64,000 nt of DNA from Pseudomonas laurylsulfativorans (GTDB taxonomy: Bacteria; Pseudomonadota; Gammaproteobacteria; Pseudomonadales; Pseudomonadaceae): the NCBI RefSeq assembly GCF_002906155.1, contig NZ_MUJK01000007.1, forward strand, positions 124,001 to 188,000, given 5' to 3'. The position numbers and the translations under genes are program-made. Below, one piece after another: positions 40,903 through 49,525 of this stretch; positions within the stretch are counted from its first letter, which is position 1, and every line of letters begins with the position of its first letter. The notes beneath the pieces were generated by a model that ran no database searches, was not told where the DNA came from, and saw nothing but the letters and a program-made list of their open reading frames with translations.

Positions 40903-42552
40903 TCAGAAGCCTTGAGGAGTCGACCGGGCGACAATGGCTTCTACATCCAGACCACGCGGCAATGCGCCGTACACTCGGCCACCGTCCTCCAGACGACTGG
41001 CGATGAAGGCATCACTGACCACCGAATTCCCCGCCTCCAGCAACAACTTGGCCTGCAGCCCTAGGGCAATGTCTTCAGTCAGTTGGCGGGCGCGATACTG
41101 AATGTCACTGGTGTCCTTGAACGCCGCCTGTATTTGATGGATGTGTGCTGCCAGACGCTTGTCGCCATGACCATCGCCTAACTCGCTGAACAGCGCATCA
41201 AGCACGCCCGGCTCTTTAGACAGGGCACGCAGCACGTCGAGGCATTGCACGTTGCCAGAACCTTCCCACGTCGAATTCACCGGCGCCTCGCGGTAAAGCC
41301 GCGGCAGGATGCTTTCCTCGACATAACCCGCGCCGCCCATGCATTCGGCCGCTTCGTTGATCATGGCCGGCGCCCGCTTGCAGATCCAGTACTTGCCCAC
41401 CGCTGTCACCAGACGGGCGAATTTGGCTTCCTGCGAATCGTCCAGATGATCCAGCGCTCGGCCCATGCGCAGGCTCAAGGCCAGTGCTGCTTCGCTTTCC
41501 AGCGCCAGATCCGCCAGCACGTTCTGCATCAGCGGCTGTTCGCTGAGCAGCTTGCCGCCCACCGAACGGTGAGCACAGTGATGGCTGGCCTGAGTCAGCG
41601 CCTGACGCATCAGCGAACTGGAACCGACCATGCAATCGAAGCGAGTCATGGCGACCATCTCGATGATCGTCGGAACGCCACGTCCCTCTTCACCGATCAT
41701 CCACGCCAGTGCGCCCCGGAACTCCACCTCGCTGGAAGCGTTGGAGCAATTGCCGAGCTTGTTCTTCAGGCGCTGGATATAGAACTGGTTGCGTGTGTCG
41801 TCCGGGCGGTGGCGCGGCAACAGGAAACAGGTCAGCCCCTTGTCGGTCTGTGCCAGTGTCAGGAAGGCGTCGCACATCGGTGCCGAACAAAACCATTTGT
41901 GCCCCACCAGCTCATAGGCCTGGCCCGGGCCGCTGGCACCGACCGGATAGGCCTTGGAGGTATTGGCCCGCACATCGGTGCCGCCCTGCTTCTCGGTCAT
42001 GGCCATGCCGATGGTGACCCCGGCCTTGTGGGCCATGCCGACGTTGCGCGAGTCGTATTCGGTGGCGAGGATTTTCGGCAGCCATTTTTCCGCCAGGTTC
42101 GGTTGCAGGCGCATGGCCGGAACGCTGGCGAAGGTCATGGTCAACGGACAGCCACTGCCGGCTTCGGCCTGGCTATGCAGATACGTCATCGAAGCGCGGG
42201 CCACATGGGCGCCATCCTGCGGGTGCGCCCAGGGCAGCGAGGTCAAGCCATGCTCGACCGCCGTGCGCATCAATTGGTGATAAGCCGGATGAAATTCCAC
42301 CAGATCGATACGATGACCAAAGCGGTCATGGCTGTTGAACACCGGCTTGTTCTGATTGGCCAGGAACCCGGCTTCCATCAACGGGCCACCGGCCAGCGCG
42401 CCGTAGGCGTCGATCCGCGATTCGGCCCAACCGGCCCCGAAGCGCCGCGACCACTCCTGCAACGGCAAGTCGATGCGGTACAGGTTGGCGCCGTCCAGTG
42501 ACGGTGGCTGGTTGGTGACTTCGTGGGTTTCGGCGAACTGATGCAGGTTCAT
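40903..42552 (-). CDS. Acyl-CoA dehydrogenase of the AidB type
   Basis: Flavoprotein of 549 residues starting MNLHQFAETHEVTNQPPSLDGANLY, with AGGAG 7 nt upstream. AidB/ACAD11-like features: VTIGMAMTEKQGGTDVRAN (flavin and acyl-CoA binding), GHKWFCSAPMCDAFLTLAQ and AAECMGGAGYVEESILPRLYREAPV (substrate-side Arg/Glu region). AidB of E. coli protects DNA from alkylation, and many homologues are ordinary acyl-CoA dehydrogenases. No alkylation-repair gene is nearby, so I do not name it aidB. Confidence 0.88.
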   Translation of the reverse strand: MNLHQFAETHEVTNQPPSLDGANLYRIDLPLQEWSRRFGAGWAESRIDAYGALAGGPLMEAGFLANQNKPVFNSHDRFGHRIDLVEFHPAYHQLMRTAVEHGLTSLPWAHPQDGAHVARASMTYLHSQAEAGSGCPLTMTFASVPAMRLQPNLAEKWLPKILATEYDSRNVGMAHKAGVTIGMAMTEKQGGTDVRANTSKAYPVGASGPGQAYELVGHKWFCSAPMCDAFLTLAQTDKGLTCFLLPRHRPDDTRNQFYIQRLKNKLGNCSNASSEVEFRGALAWMIGEEGRGVPTIIEMVAMTRFDCMVGSSSLMRQALTQASHHCAHRSVGGKLLSEQPLMQNVLADLALESEAALALSLRMGRALDHLDDSQEAKFARLVTAVGKYWICKRAPAMINEAAECMGGAGYVEESILPRLYREAPVNSTWEGSGNVQCLDVLRALSKEPGVLDALFSELGDGHGDKRLAAHIHQIQAAFKDTSDIQYRARQLTEDIALGLQAKLLLEAGNSVVSDAFIASRLEDGGRVYGALPRGLDVEAIVARSTPQGF

Positions 42553-42626
42553 GACGGGGCTCCTTTGGTCGGCCAAGGGATTTCAGTTAAGCACCGCCCC
42601 TCGGTCGAACAAAGTGTCATATACGC

Positions 42627-45011
42627 CTAACTGTCGGCGCTTTCGCCCTGTTGCGGGCAGAGCACACGGCGGTAGAGCGCGGCCTGCAAGTCTTCGAATT
42701 TCACCGGTTTGCTCAAGTTATCAATCAGCGCGCCGGTCGGGCAGCGTTCTCGGTCACCGCTCAGGGCGATCATGAACAACGGCAGCTCGGCATAGCCCGG
42801 CAACGCACGAATCCGGCAGCACAGCGACTCACCGTCCTGTAGCGGCAACTGACAATCGACCAGCACCGCGTCAAACACTTCACGTTGCAAGAGATCGAGC
42901 GCGACATCGGCGCTGTCAGCCGTGCGCACGCGGAAACCCAGCTTGAGCAACATGCCGCGCATCACCAACTGGCTGATGCTGTTGCCATCGACCAACAGCA
43001 CGGCACAATCCTGAGGCAAGCGCAGGCGCGGAAAATCCCTGGTCATCAATGGCGTCACCGGACGTTCGGCCACCGGCAGCCCGACTTCCACATCCAGCTG
43101 AAACCGGCTGCCACGTCCTGGCTCGGAGCGATGCGTCAGGCGTCCGCCGAGCAATTCGACCAACTGTCGGCAAATCGCCAGGCCAACGCCCAGGCCACCG
43201 TATTCACGAGTCATCGAGCTATCGAGCTGGAAGAACCGCTGATACATCGTGGCCTCCCCCAAATCGGTGAAGCCGATGCCGGTGTCGATCACCGCGAAGG
43301 TCAAAGCCAGCCGATCGGGCTCGATGGTCTTGCCGGTCACCCGCAAGGCCAGGCCGCCGACCTTGGTGAACTTGATCGCGTTATCCAGCAGACATTCCAG
43401 GCATTGCGCGATCTTGACGTTGTCACCCTGCAAACGATCCGGCACACCCGATGCGATGTCGACCTTGAAGTCCAGCGACTTGCTCGATGCATTGCCCTCG
43501 AACTGCGTGTGCAACGCCTCGACCATGCCGCGCAAGCTGAAGGTGTCGGCCGAGGCCTTGAGCTTGCCGGCCTGCAATTCGGTGAGGGTCAGGATGCCGT
43601 TGACCATGCGCATCATGTCCCGCGCCGACCCCGAAGCCGTCTGCTGATACTGTTCAAGCTCCGCGTCCATTTCGACCGTCTGCATCAGCTCAAGCGAACC
43701 AATCACACCGTTCATGGGTGTGCGCAGTTCGTGAGTCAGGGTGGCCAGGAATTCGTCCTTGAGCTTGTTACTGCGAGCCAGTTGCTGGTTGAGCACTTCA
43801 AGTTTCTGGCTGGCGTCGAACAGGGTTTGCGCCTGCTGCTCGCGCATGGCGTTGATGCGGTCGGCCAGCGCCAGGGACAGCAACGCCACTTCGATGGCCG
43901 AGCCGATCTGACTGGAATACATGGTCAGGAACACGTTCGGCAGGTAGCCCAGTACCATCAGCGTATTGACGATGCCGCCGAGCAAGAACGCCGACCAGGC
44001 AATGATGAAATACCGCGCCACCCGCAGGCCCCGCAGCCAGGCAAAGATCCCGGCGGCAAAAATCACCACGGTGAACGTCAGCGCCAGGGCCGTGGCCAGG
44101 CGCAAGGCCAGGGCGTAACTGGTCATCAACGACAGGCCGACCACCAACGCACCGAAGGCAACCAGCGCCAGCAACAAGCGGTCGAGCCAGCGACTGTGGG
44201 TAGCCATTTGCAGAAAACTGCGGGCGAACTGACTGCCGAACAACCCCGCACAGCCGATGAAAAACGGCGTCGCGGCGTTGGCCCACCAGGGATTGTCCGG
44301 CCAGAAATACTGCACGGCCGCACCGTTTACCGACAGCTGATACAAGCCGAACGAGGCGATATAGAAGATGTAATAGAGGTAACTGGTGTCACGCACGCTG
44401 AGGTAGATGAACAGGTTGTAGACCAGCATCCCCAACAGCACGCCGTAAATCAGCCCCAGTACGTAGAGGCGTACGGGCTGCGCTTCGAGGTAGGCGGTGC
44501 TTGACCACAAGGTGACCGGTGCCTGGATCGAGCCTTCGCTTTGCAAGCGCAGGAATACAGTTTCGGCCTGGTCAGGTTTGAACGTCAGGTCGAACAAATA
44601 GTTGTTCTGACGAATCTCGCGGCTGGCGAACGGCAAGGCATCGCCAGTCTGCCTGACCAACTGATAGTTGCCGGCCGCATCGGGCAAATAGAGATCGAGA
44701 TGATCGAGGGGCGGATAGGCCAGCTCCAGCAACCAGGTTCGTTGCGCCGCAGGGTTGCCCGGTCGGTAATGCAGGTCGATTTTCAGCCAGAACACCGAAC
44801 GCGAGTACCCGGCGTTGAGCGTGTCTTTATGGTGCGGTTTGAAGTTGCCGGCCGCCGCTTGCGCACGGATATCCGCGATGGTCGCCTGACCACCTGCATC
44901 CTCGTAGACCTGCAGGGTTCGGCCCAAGGGGAGGCTTTGAGTGAACTCATCGAACTCGACGGCGTTTGCCAGGAGGGGCAAACACAACAGCAACATCAAC
45001 AAATAGCGCAT
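42627..45011 (-). CDS. Hybrid histidine kinase with 7TMR-DISM input and C-terminal receiver
   Basis: Sensor of 794 residues. A signal peptide (MRYLLMLLLCLPLLANAVE) leads a periplasmic 7TMR-DISMED2 domain (about 25-170), a seven-helix membrane part (about 180-390), and a coiled coil (MREQQAQTLFDASQKLEVLN). The kinase has H-box LATLTHELRTPMNG (His about 427), N-box CLLDNAIKFT, G1 VIDTGIGF and G2 GGLGVGLAICRQLVELLGG. The receiver (about 665-785) has phospho-Asp in AVLVDCQLPLQDG (about 719) and SKP lysine, but its acidic pocket reads VDGN instead of VDDN. No cognate response regulator gene is adjacent. Ligand unknown. Confidence 0.9.
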   Translation of the reverse strand: MRYLLMLLLCLPLLANAVEFDEFTQSLPLGRTLQVYEDAGGQATIADIRAQAAAGNFKPHHKDTLNAGYSRSVFWLKIDLHYRPGNPAAQRTWLLELAYPPLDHLDLYLPDAAGNYQLVRQTGDALPFASREIRQNNYLFDLTFKPDQAETVFLRLQSEGSIQAPVTLWSSTAYLEAQPVRLYVLGLIYGVLLGMLVYNLFIYLSVRDTSYLYYIFYIASFGLYQLSVNGAAVQYFWPDNPWWANAATPFFIGCAGLFGSQFARSFLQMATHSRWLDRLLLALVAFGALVVGLSLMTSYALALRLATALALTFTVVIFAAGIFAWLRGLRVARYFIIAWSAFLLGGIVNTLMVLGYLPNVFLTMYSSQIGSAIEVALLSLALADRINAMREQQAQTLFDASQKLEVLNQQLARSNKLKDEFLATLTHELRTPMNGVIGSLELMQTVEMDAELEQYQQTASGSARDMMRMVNGILTLTELQAGKLKASADTFSLRGMVEALHTQFEGNASSKSLDFKVDIASGVPDRLQGDNVKIAQCLECLLDNAIKFTKVGGLALRVTGKTIEPDRLALTFAVIDTGIGFTDLGEATMYQRFFQLDSSMTREYGGLGVGLAICRQLVELLGGRLTHRSEPGRGSRFQLDVEVGLPVAERPVTPLMTRDFPRLRLPQDCAVLLVDGNSISQLVMRGMLLKLGFRVRTADSADVALDLLQREVFDAVLVDCQLPLQDGESLCCRIRALPGYAELPLFMIALSGDRERCPTGALIDNLSKPVKFEDLQAALYRRVLCPQQGESADS

Positions 45012-45406
45012 TGAAGCCCCAGCGTGGCCTGTCCGGTTCTGTCAGGAAGCCCCCCATTCCTTTTGAGCAGACGTAAACCGGTATCACCTGTTATTGGTTT
45101 GGATCCACTCTAGCATAGCCGTTGATGGCCATTAAACACCATTGAAATATTTCACGAAAAGGCTCTAGGACGGGCGTTTCAGAGCAATAAACAGAAGGTA
45201 CTCTGTGGTTGACAAGTCACTGTGGCGAGGGGGCTTGCCCCCGTTCGGCTGCGAAGCAGTCGTAAAACCAACCGACTCGATGAACCAGGCAGGTTATTGG
45301 GGGCCGCTTCGCGACCCAACGGGGGCAAGCCCCCTCGCCACAATGTATCGACCAACCGCACCACTACAACACCCGAAAAACAGGTTTGGTGGTAAGCTCG
45401 CGCACC
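45012..45406. other. Intergenic region between divergent sensor kinase and thiD
   Basis: Besides the REPIN at 45221-45342 there is an AT-rich segment (45090-45160, with ACCATTGAAATATTTCACGA) that may hold the kinase promoter. No gene is supported. No TPP riboswitch is recognisable before thiD. Confidence 0.55.
45221..45342. repeat. REPIN, GGGGGCTTGCCCCC type
   Basis: TGTGGCGAGGGGGCTTGCCC faces GGGCAAGCCCCCTCGCCACA. Inner arms GGCTGCGAAGCAGTCG and GGCCGCTTCGCGACCC mirror each other loosely. Confidence 0.93.
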
Positions 45407-46204
45407 ATGAATATCTACAGCTCTCGCCCCGTTGTCCTCTGTCTCTCCGGCCACGACCCAAGTGGTGGCGCCGGCTTGCAGGCAGATATCGAAGCCCTGC
45501 TCGCTCAGGGTTGCCATGCGGCTCCAGCCGTCACTGCCCTGACCGTGCAAGACACCGTCAATGTCACGGACTTCCGCGTCCTCGACCGTGAGTGGGTACT
45601 GGCCCAGGCCAATGCCGTGCTCAACGACTCCGAAGTCGCTGCGGTCAAACTGGGCATGCTCGGTTCCCTGGAAATGGTCGACACCGTTGTCGAACTGCTT
45701 TCGGCGCACCCGCATTTGCCAGTGGTCTGCGACCCGGTACTGCGCGCTGGCGGCGGCGGACGCCTGGGCAAGGACGAAGTCGGCTACGCCATGCGCGAAC
45801 GCCTGCTGCCTCTGTCGATCATTGCGACCCCCAACCTTCCCGAAGCCCGGATCCTCGCCGAACTGCCTGAAGGCACCGCGGACGAGTGCGCTGAAAAACT
45901 CCTGCCGTTCGTCAAACACCTGCTGATCACCGGTGGCCATGGCGACGAAACCGAAATCCACAATCGCCTGTACAGCCGCGACGGCCTGCGCGAAACCTAT
46001 ACCTGCCAGCGCTTGCCCGGCAGTTATCACGGTTCCGGTTGCACCCTGGCCAGCGCGCTGGCCGGTCGTCTGGCCCAGGGCGAAAACCTCGCCAGTGCCG
46101 TACAGACCGCGCTTAACTACACGTGGCGCACCCTGCGCGATGCCGAGCAGTTGGGCAAAGGCCAGTTTGTGCCGCGCCGTTTGCCACTGGATTTCTGTTC
46201 GTAA
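45407..46204 (+). CDS. thiD: Hydroxymethylpyrimidine/phosphomethylpyrimidine kinase
   Basis: Kinase of 265 residues in thiamine synthesis, phosphorylating HMP and HMP-P. Opening MNIYSSRPVVLCLSGHDPSGGAGLQADIEAL (read as signature) and C-terminal YHGSGCTLASALAGRLA carry the substrate and ATP-binding and catalytic Cys/anion-hole features. It begins the operon-like run thiD-thiE-hemL, with a 31-bp gap to thiE. Confidence 0.95.
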   Translation: MNIYSSRPVVLCLSGHDPSGGAGLQADIEALLAQGCHAAPAVTALTVQDTVNVTDFRVLDREWVLAQANAVLNDSEVAAVKLGMLGSLEMVDTVVELLSAHPHLPVVCDPVLRAGGGGRLGKDEVGYAMRERLLPLSIIATPNLPEARILAELPEGTADECAEKLLPFVKHLLITGGHGDETEIHNRLYSRDGLRETYTCQRLPGSYHGSGCTLASALAGRLAQGENLASAVQTALNYTWRTLRDAEQLGKGQFVPRRLPLDFCS

Positions 46205-46235
46205 CTTCTATTTGTAATGCGGTGAGGCTTGTCCG

Positions 46236-46859
46236 ATGAAACTACGTGGCCTGTACGCCATTACCGACAGCCATTTGCTGGACGGCAAGTTGCTCAAGTA
46301 CGTGGAGGCGGCGCTGGAAGGCGGCGTCACCTTGCTGCAATACCGTGACAAGAGCAGTGACGACGCCCGCCGCTTGCGTGAGGCCGAAGCCTTGCGCGAG
46401 CTGTGCGAACGCTACAAGACGCAGTTGATCATCAACGACGACGCCGAGTTGGCGGCACGCCTGAACGTGGGCGTGCACCTGGGCCAGACCGACGGCCCGC
46501 TGACTCCGGCCCGTGCACTGCTGGGGCGTCAGGCGATCATCGGTTCAACCTGCCACGCGCAGCTCGAACTGGCCGAACAGGCTGCCAAAGAAGGCGCCAG
46601 CTACGTCGCCTTCGGTCGTTTCTTCAATTCGAACACCAAGCCCGGCGCACCGACCTGCAGCCTCGAACTGCTCGATCAGGCCCGCAAGCAGTTGCACTTG
46701 CCGATCTGCGCAATCGGCGGCATCACCCTGGACAACGCCGCCCCGCTGGTGGCCCACGGCGTCGATCTGCTGGCAGTGGTGCATGGCCTGTTTGGCGCTG
46801 AGAGTACGGCCGAAGTGACCCGTCGTGCCCGCGCCTTCAACGAATTGTTTTCTATTTAA
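46236..46859 (+). CDS. thiE: Thiamine-phosphate synthase
   Basis: TIM-barrel enzyme of 207 residues joining HMP-PP with thiazole phosphate. Features: LLQYRDKSSDDARR (phosphate and pyrophosphate contacts), LIINDDAELAARLNVGVHLGQTDG (metal Asp residues) and CAIGGITLDNAAPLVAHGVD (phosphate site). Start 31 bp after thiD; hemL follows 31 bp later. Confidence 0.95.
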   Translation: MKLRGLYAITDSHLLDGKLLKYVEAALEGGVTLLQYRDKSSDDARRLREAEALRELCERYKTQLIINDDAELAARLNVGVHLGQTDGPLTPARALLGRQAIIGSTCHAQLELAEQAAKEGASYVAFGRFFNSNTKPGAPTCSLELLDQARKQLHLPICAIGGITLDNAAPLVAHGVDLLAVVHGLFGAESTAEVTRRARAFNELFSI

Positions 46860-46890
46860 GTCGCTTAAAATCTGATTTGAGAGCCCGATC

Positions 46891-48174
46891 ATGTCTCGTT
46901 CCGAAACGCTGTTTGCCAATGCCCAGAAACACATTCCCGGTGGCGTGAACTCGCCGGTTCGCGCGTTCAAGAGCGTCGGCGGCACGCCGTTGTTCTTCAA
47001 GCACGCCGAAGGCGCCTACGTCACCGACGAAGACGACAAGCGTTATGTGGATTACGTCGGTTCCTGGGGCCCGATGATCCTCGGCCACAGCCACCCGGAC
47101 GTGCTGGACGCCGTGCGCAAGCAGCTTGAACACGGCCTGTCCTACGGCGCCCCGACCGAGATGGAAACGCAGATGGCCGACCTGGTCTGCTCGCTCGTGC
47201 CGTCGATGGAAATGGTGCGCATGGTCAGCTCCGGCACCGAGGCGACCATGAGCGCCATCCGCCTGGCCCGTGGTTTCACCGGCCGCGACAGCATCATCAA
47301 GTTCGAAGGCTGTTACCACGGTCACTCCGACAGCCTGCTGGTCAAGGCCGGTTCCGGCGCACTGACCCAAGGCGTGCCGAGCTCGGCCGGCGTGCCGGCC
47401 GCATTCGCCAAACACACCCTGACCCTGCCCTTCAACGACATCGATGCCGTTGAAGCCATGCTCGCCGAAGTCGGCCAGGACGTCGCCTGCATCATCGTCG
47501 AGCCAGTGGCCGGCAACATGAACTGCGTGCCACCGGCACCGGGTTTCCTCGAAGGCCTGCGGACCCTGTGCGACAAGCACGGCGTAGTGCTGATTTTCGA
47601 CGAAGTGATGACCGGTTTCCGTGTCGCCCTCGGCGGAGCCCAGGCGTACTACGGCGTGACGCCGGACCTGACCACCTTCGGCAAGATCATCGGTGGCGGC
47701 ATGCCGGTCGGCTGCTTCGGCGGCAAGCGTGAAATCATGCAGCGTATCGCTCCGCTGGGCCCCGTCTACCAGGCTGGCACACTGTCGGGTAATCCGCTGG
47801 CGATGGCCGCCGGCCTGACCACCCTGCGCCTGATCAGCCGCCCGGGCTTCCACGCCGAACTGACCGACTACACGACCCGCCTGCTCGACGGCCTGCAACA
47901 GCGCGCCGATGCGGCCGGCATTCCGTTCGTGACCACCCAGGCCGGTGGCATGTTCGGCCTGTACTTCAGCGGTGCCGACGACATCGTCACCTTCGATGAC
48001 GTCATGGCCAGCGACGCTGCCCTGTTCGGTCGCTTCTTCCACCTGATGCTGGAAGGCGGCGTGTACCTGGCACCGAGCGCTTTCGAAGCCGGTTTCACTT
48101 CGATCGCTCATGGCGAAACCGAACTGAAACTGACCCTGGACGCCGCCGAGCGCGCCTTCGCTGCCTTGAAATAA
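46891..48174 (+). CDS. hemL: Glutamate-1-semialdehyde 2,1-aminomutase
   Basis: PLP enzyme of 427 residues making 5-aminolevulinate for haem. Features: VNSPVRAFKSVGGTPLFF, VSSGTEATMSAIRLARG, LIFDEVMTGFRVALGG and the PLP lysine in TFGKIIGGGMPVGCFGG (about residue 266). Third gene of the thiD-thiE-hemL run; a terminator follows. Confidence 0.96.
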   Translation: MSRSETLFANAQKHIPGGVNSPVRAFKSVGGTPLFFKHAEGAYVTDEDDKRYVDYVGSWGPMILGHSHPDVLDAVRKQLEHGLSYGAPTEMETQMADLVCSLVPSMEMVRMVSSGTEATMSAIRLARGFTGRDSIIKFEGCYHGHSDSLLVKAGSGALTQGVPSSAGVPAAFAKHTLTLPFNDIDAVEAMLAEVGQDVACIIVEPVAGNMNCVPPAPGFLEGLRTLCDKHGVVLIFDEVMTGFRVALGGAQAYYGVTPDLTTFGKIIGGGMPVGCFGGKREIMQRIAPLGPVYQAGTLSGNPLAMAAGLTTLRLISRPGFHAELTDYTTRLLDGLQQRADAAGIPFVTTQAGGMFGLYFSGADDIVTFDDVMASDAALFGRFFHLMLEGGVYLAPSAFEAGFTSIAHGETELKLTLDAAERAFAALK

Positions 48175-48183
48175 CGCTGTAGC

Positions 48184-48214
48184 GCTGACGTTGGCCATTG
48201 CCGGCGTCAGCTTT
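48184..48214 (+). terminator. Terminator after hemL
   Basis: GCTGACGTTGGC (48184-48195) pairs with GCCGGCGTCAGC (48200-48211) with two G-U pairs and a CATT loop, followed by TTT. Confidence 0.75.
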
Positions 48215-48399
48215 CACCTACACGCCCGCCTGTATTCCTACAGTTTCAGCAAAAATCCTCCGCAAAACCGGTGATATATTTCCCGCGCAGCAGAAAAACG
48301 AGTAAAGACTTTGTAAGGTTGGCCCTGCTTATTTCATAATGCGCGCTTATTGGATCCCCTCGATGGGTCCGCGCGCCCTTCAGAGGTAAGTCGATTCCC

Positions 48400-48954
48400 A
48401 TGAACCGCACCGGCCGCACCCTTGCACTGGGCTGCCTGTTGCTTCTTCAGCCCCTGCTCGCGCACGCACAAGCAGGCGGCAACTCGTTGTTGATCCCAGC
48501 GATGGGTCGCTGCACCCTCAATACCCAGCCGCAAGACCTGGAACAAGCGCTCGCCGCCTGCCAGAAAGCGTCGGATGAAGGGGATGCACAAGCGCAATAC
48601 GAGTTGGGTGAGTTCTACTACGAAGGCAAAAACGCGCCGCGCGACCTCAATCAAGCCCTGAGCTACTTCGAAAAGGCCTCGCTGCAAGGCCACGCCCAGG
48701 CACAATTCAAGTTAGGCACCATGTTCTTCCACGGCGAAGGCGTGCCGGCCAATAACGTTCAGGCGTATATCCTGCTGAAGATGGCGGCGGTCAACGGCGC
48801 CGAAGATGCACTGGACACCGCTGACGAAGTCACCGAAAAAATGCCCCGCGAAGAACTCGAAGTCGCCACCCAGGTGCTCGGGCAAATTTTCCGTAAATAC
48901 CTGATGGAATTGCAAAGCGCCGATGGGCGTACGCCGTTCGCGCCATTGCCCTGA
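48400..48954 (+). CDS. Exported Sel1-like repeat protein
   Basis: Protein of 184 residues with a signal peptide (MNRTGRTLALGCLLLLQPLLAHAQA). Sel1-type tetratricopeptide repeats: GDAQAQYELGEFYYEGKNAP, GHAQAQFKLGTMFFHGEGVP, then NNVQAYILLKMAAVNGAEDA. Such proteins scaffold protein contacts in the periplasm. Function unknown. A ribosome site lies at AGAGGTAAG. Confidence 0.88.
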   Translation: MNRTGRTLALGCLLLLQPLLAHAQAGGNSLLIPAMGRCTLNTQPQDLEQALAACQKASDEGDAQAQYELGEFYYEGKNAPRDLNQALSYFEKASLQGHAQAQFKLGTMFFHGEGVPANNVQAYILLKMAAVNGAEDALDTADEVTEKMPREELEVATQVLGQIFRKYLMELQSADGRTPFAPLP

Positions 48955-48977
48955 TGCTTGCTTCGTGGCTGATGCCG

Positions 48978-49043
48978 CCATCGCTGGCAAGCCAGCTCCT
49001 ACAAATCTACGCGGACCTGTAGGAACTGGCTTGCCAGCGATAG
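48978..49043. repeat. Pair of REP sequences, TGGCTTGCCA type, close together
   Basis: CCATCGCTGGCAAGCCAGCT to 49003 and TGTAGGAACTGGCTTGCCAG from 49019 to 49043 face each other with a 15-nt loop. It lies between convergent genes and can form a long transcript hairpin. Confidence 0.9.
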
Positions 49044-49062
49044 GATCAACTAGGTCTGAACC

Positions 49063-49392
49063 TTACTTCTCAGGCATTGGCATCGGAAACGGCATTACAT
49101 TGCCGACCGCGCCGCGGGCTTCGCTGATTTTCGGTGTGCCCAGACGCTCGACTTCATCGATACGCACGATCGAATGCATCGGCACAAAACTGCGCACCAC
49201 GCCTTCGAACTGAGCCTTGAGCTTTTCTTCGCTCGGATCGACGACCACTTGCGTGCGCTCGCCAAAGACGAACTCTTCCACTTCCAGAAAGCCCCACAGA
49301 TCACTTTGATAGATCTGCTTGGCGTACATTTCGAACACCTGGCCCTGGTTGAGGAAAATCACCTTGTAGATTGGAGCTTCACGTTTGGTCAT
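49063..49392 (-). CDS. DUF1820 family protein
   Basis: Protein of 109 residues starting MTKREAPIYKVIFLNQGQVFEMYAK. It matches the short DUF1820 family of cytoplasmic proteins found in Pseudomonas and relatives, with VEEFVFGERTQVVVDPSEE in the middle. Function unknown. The start was chosen over frames running 87 nt upstream because the sequence homology begins here. Confidence 0.85.
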   Translation of the reverse strand: MTKREAPIYKVIFLNQGQVFEMYAKQIYQSDLWGFLEVEEFVFGERTQVVVDPSEEKLKAQFEGVVRSFVPMHSIVRIDEVERLGTPKISEARGAVGNVMPFPMPMPEK

Positions 49393-49525
49393 GGTGGGCG
49401 GGTAACACATCGGGGTAAAAATGAGGGCGCAAACTATAGCACAGCCGTCGGACGCGCAATGGTAGGAACCACGGGACATGTTCCCTATAATGCGCGGTTC
49501 TTTGAATCACGTGATGACTCTTTCC

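Noticed and set aside
40903..42552. Naming the acyl-CoA dehydrogenase aidB with a DNA-repair role
   Set aside because: Motifs fit the AidB type, but no Ada-regulated context or other alkylation genes are visible, so only the family is stated.
45343..45406. TPP riboswitch before thiD
   Set aside because: The short leader lacks the conserved thi-box sequences and is mostly REPIN-adjacent DNA.
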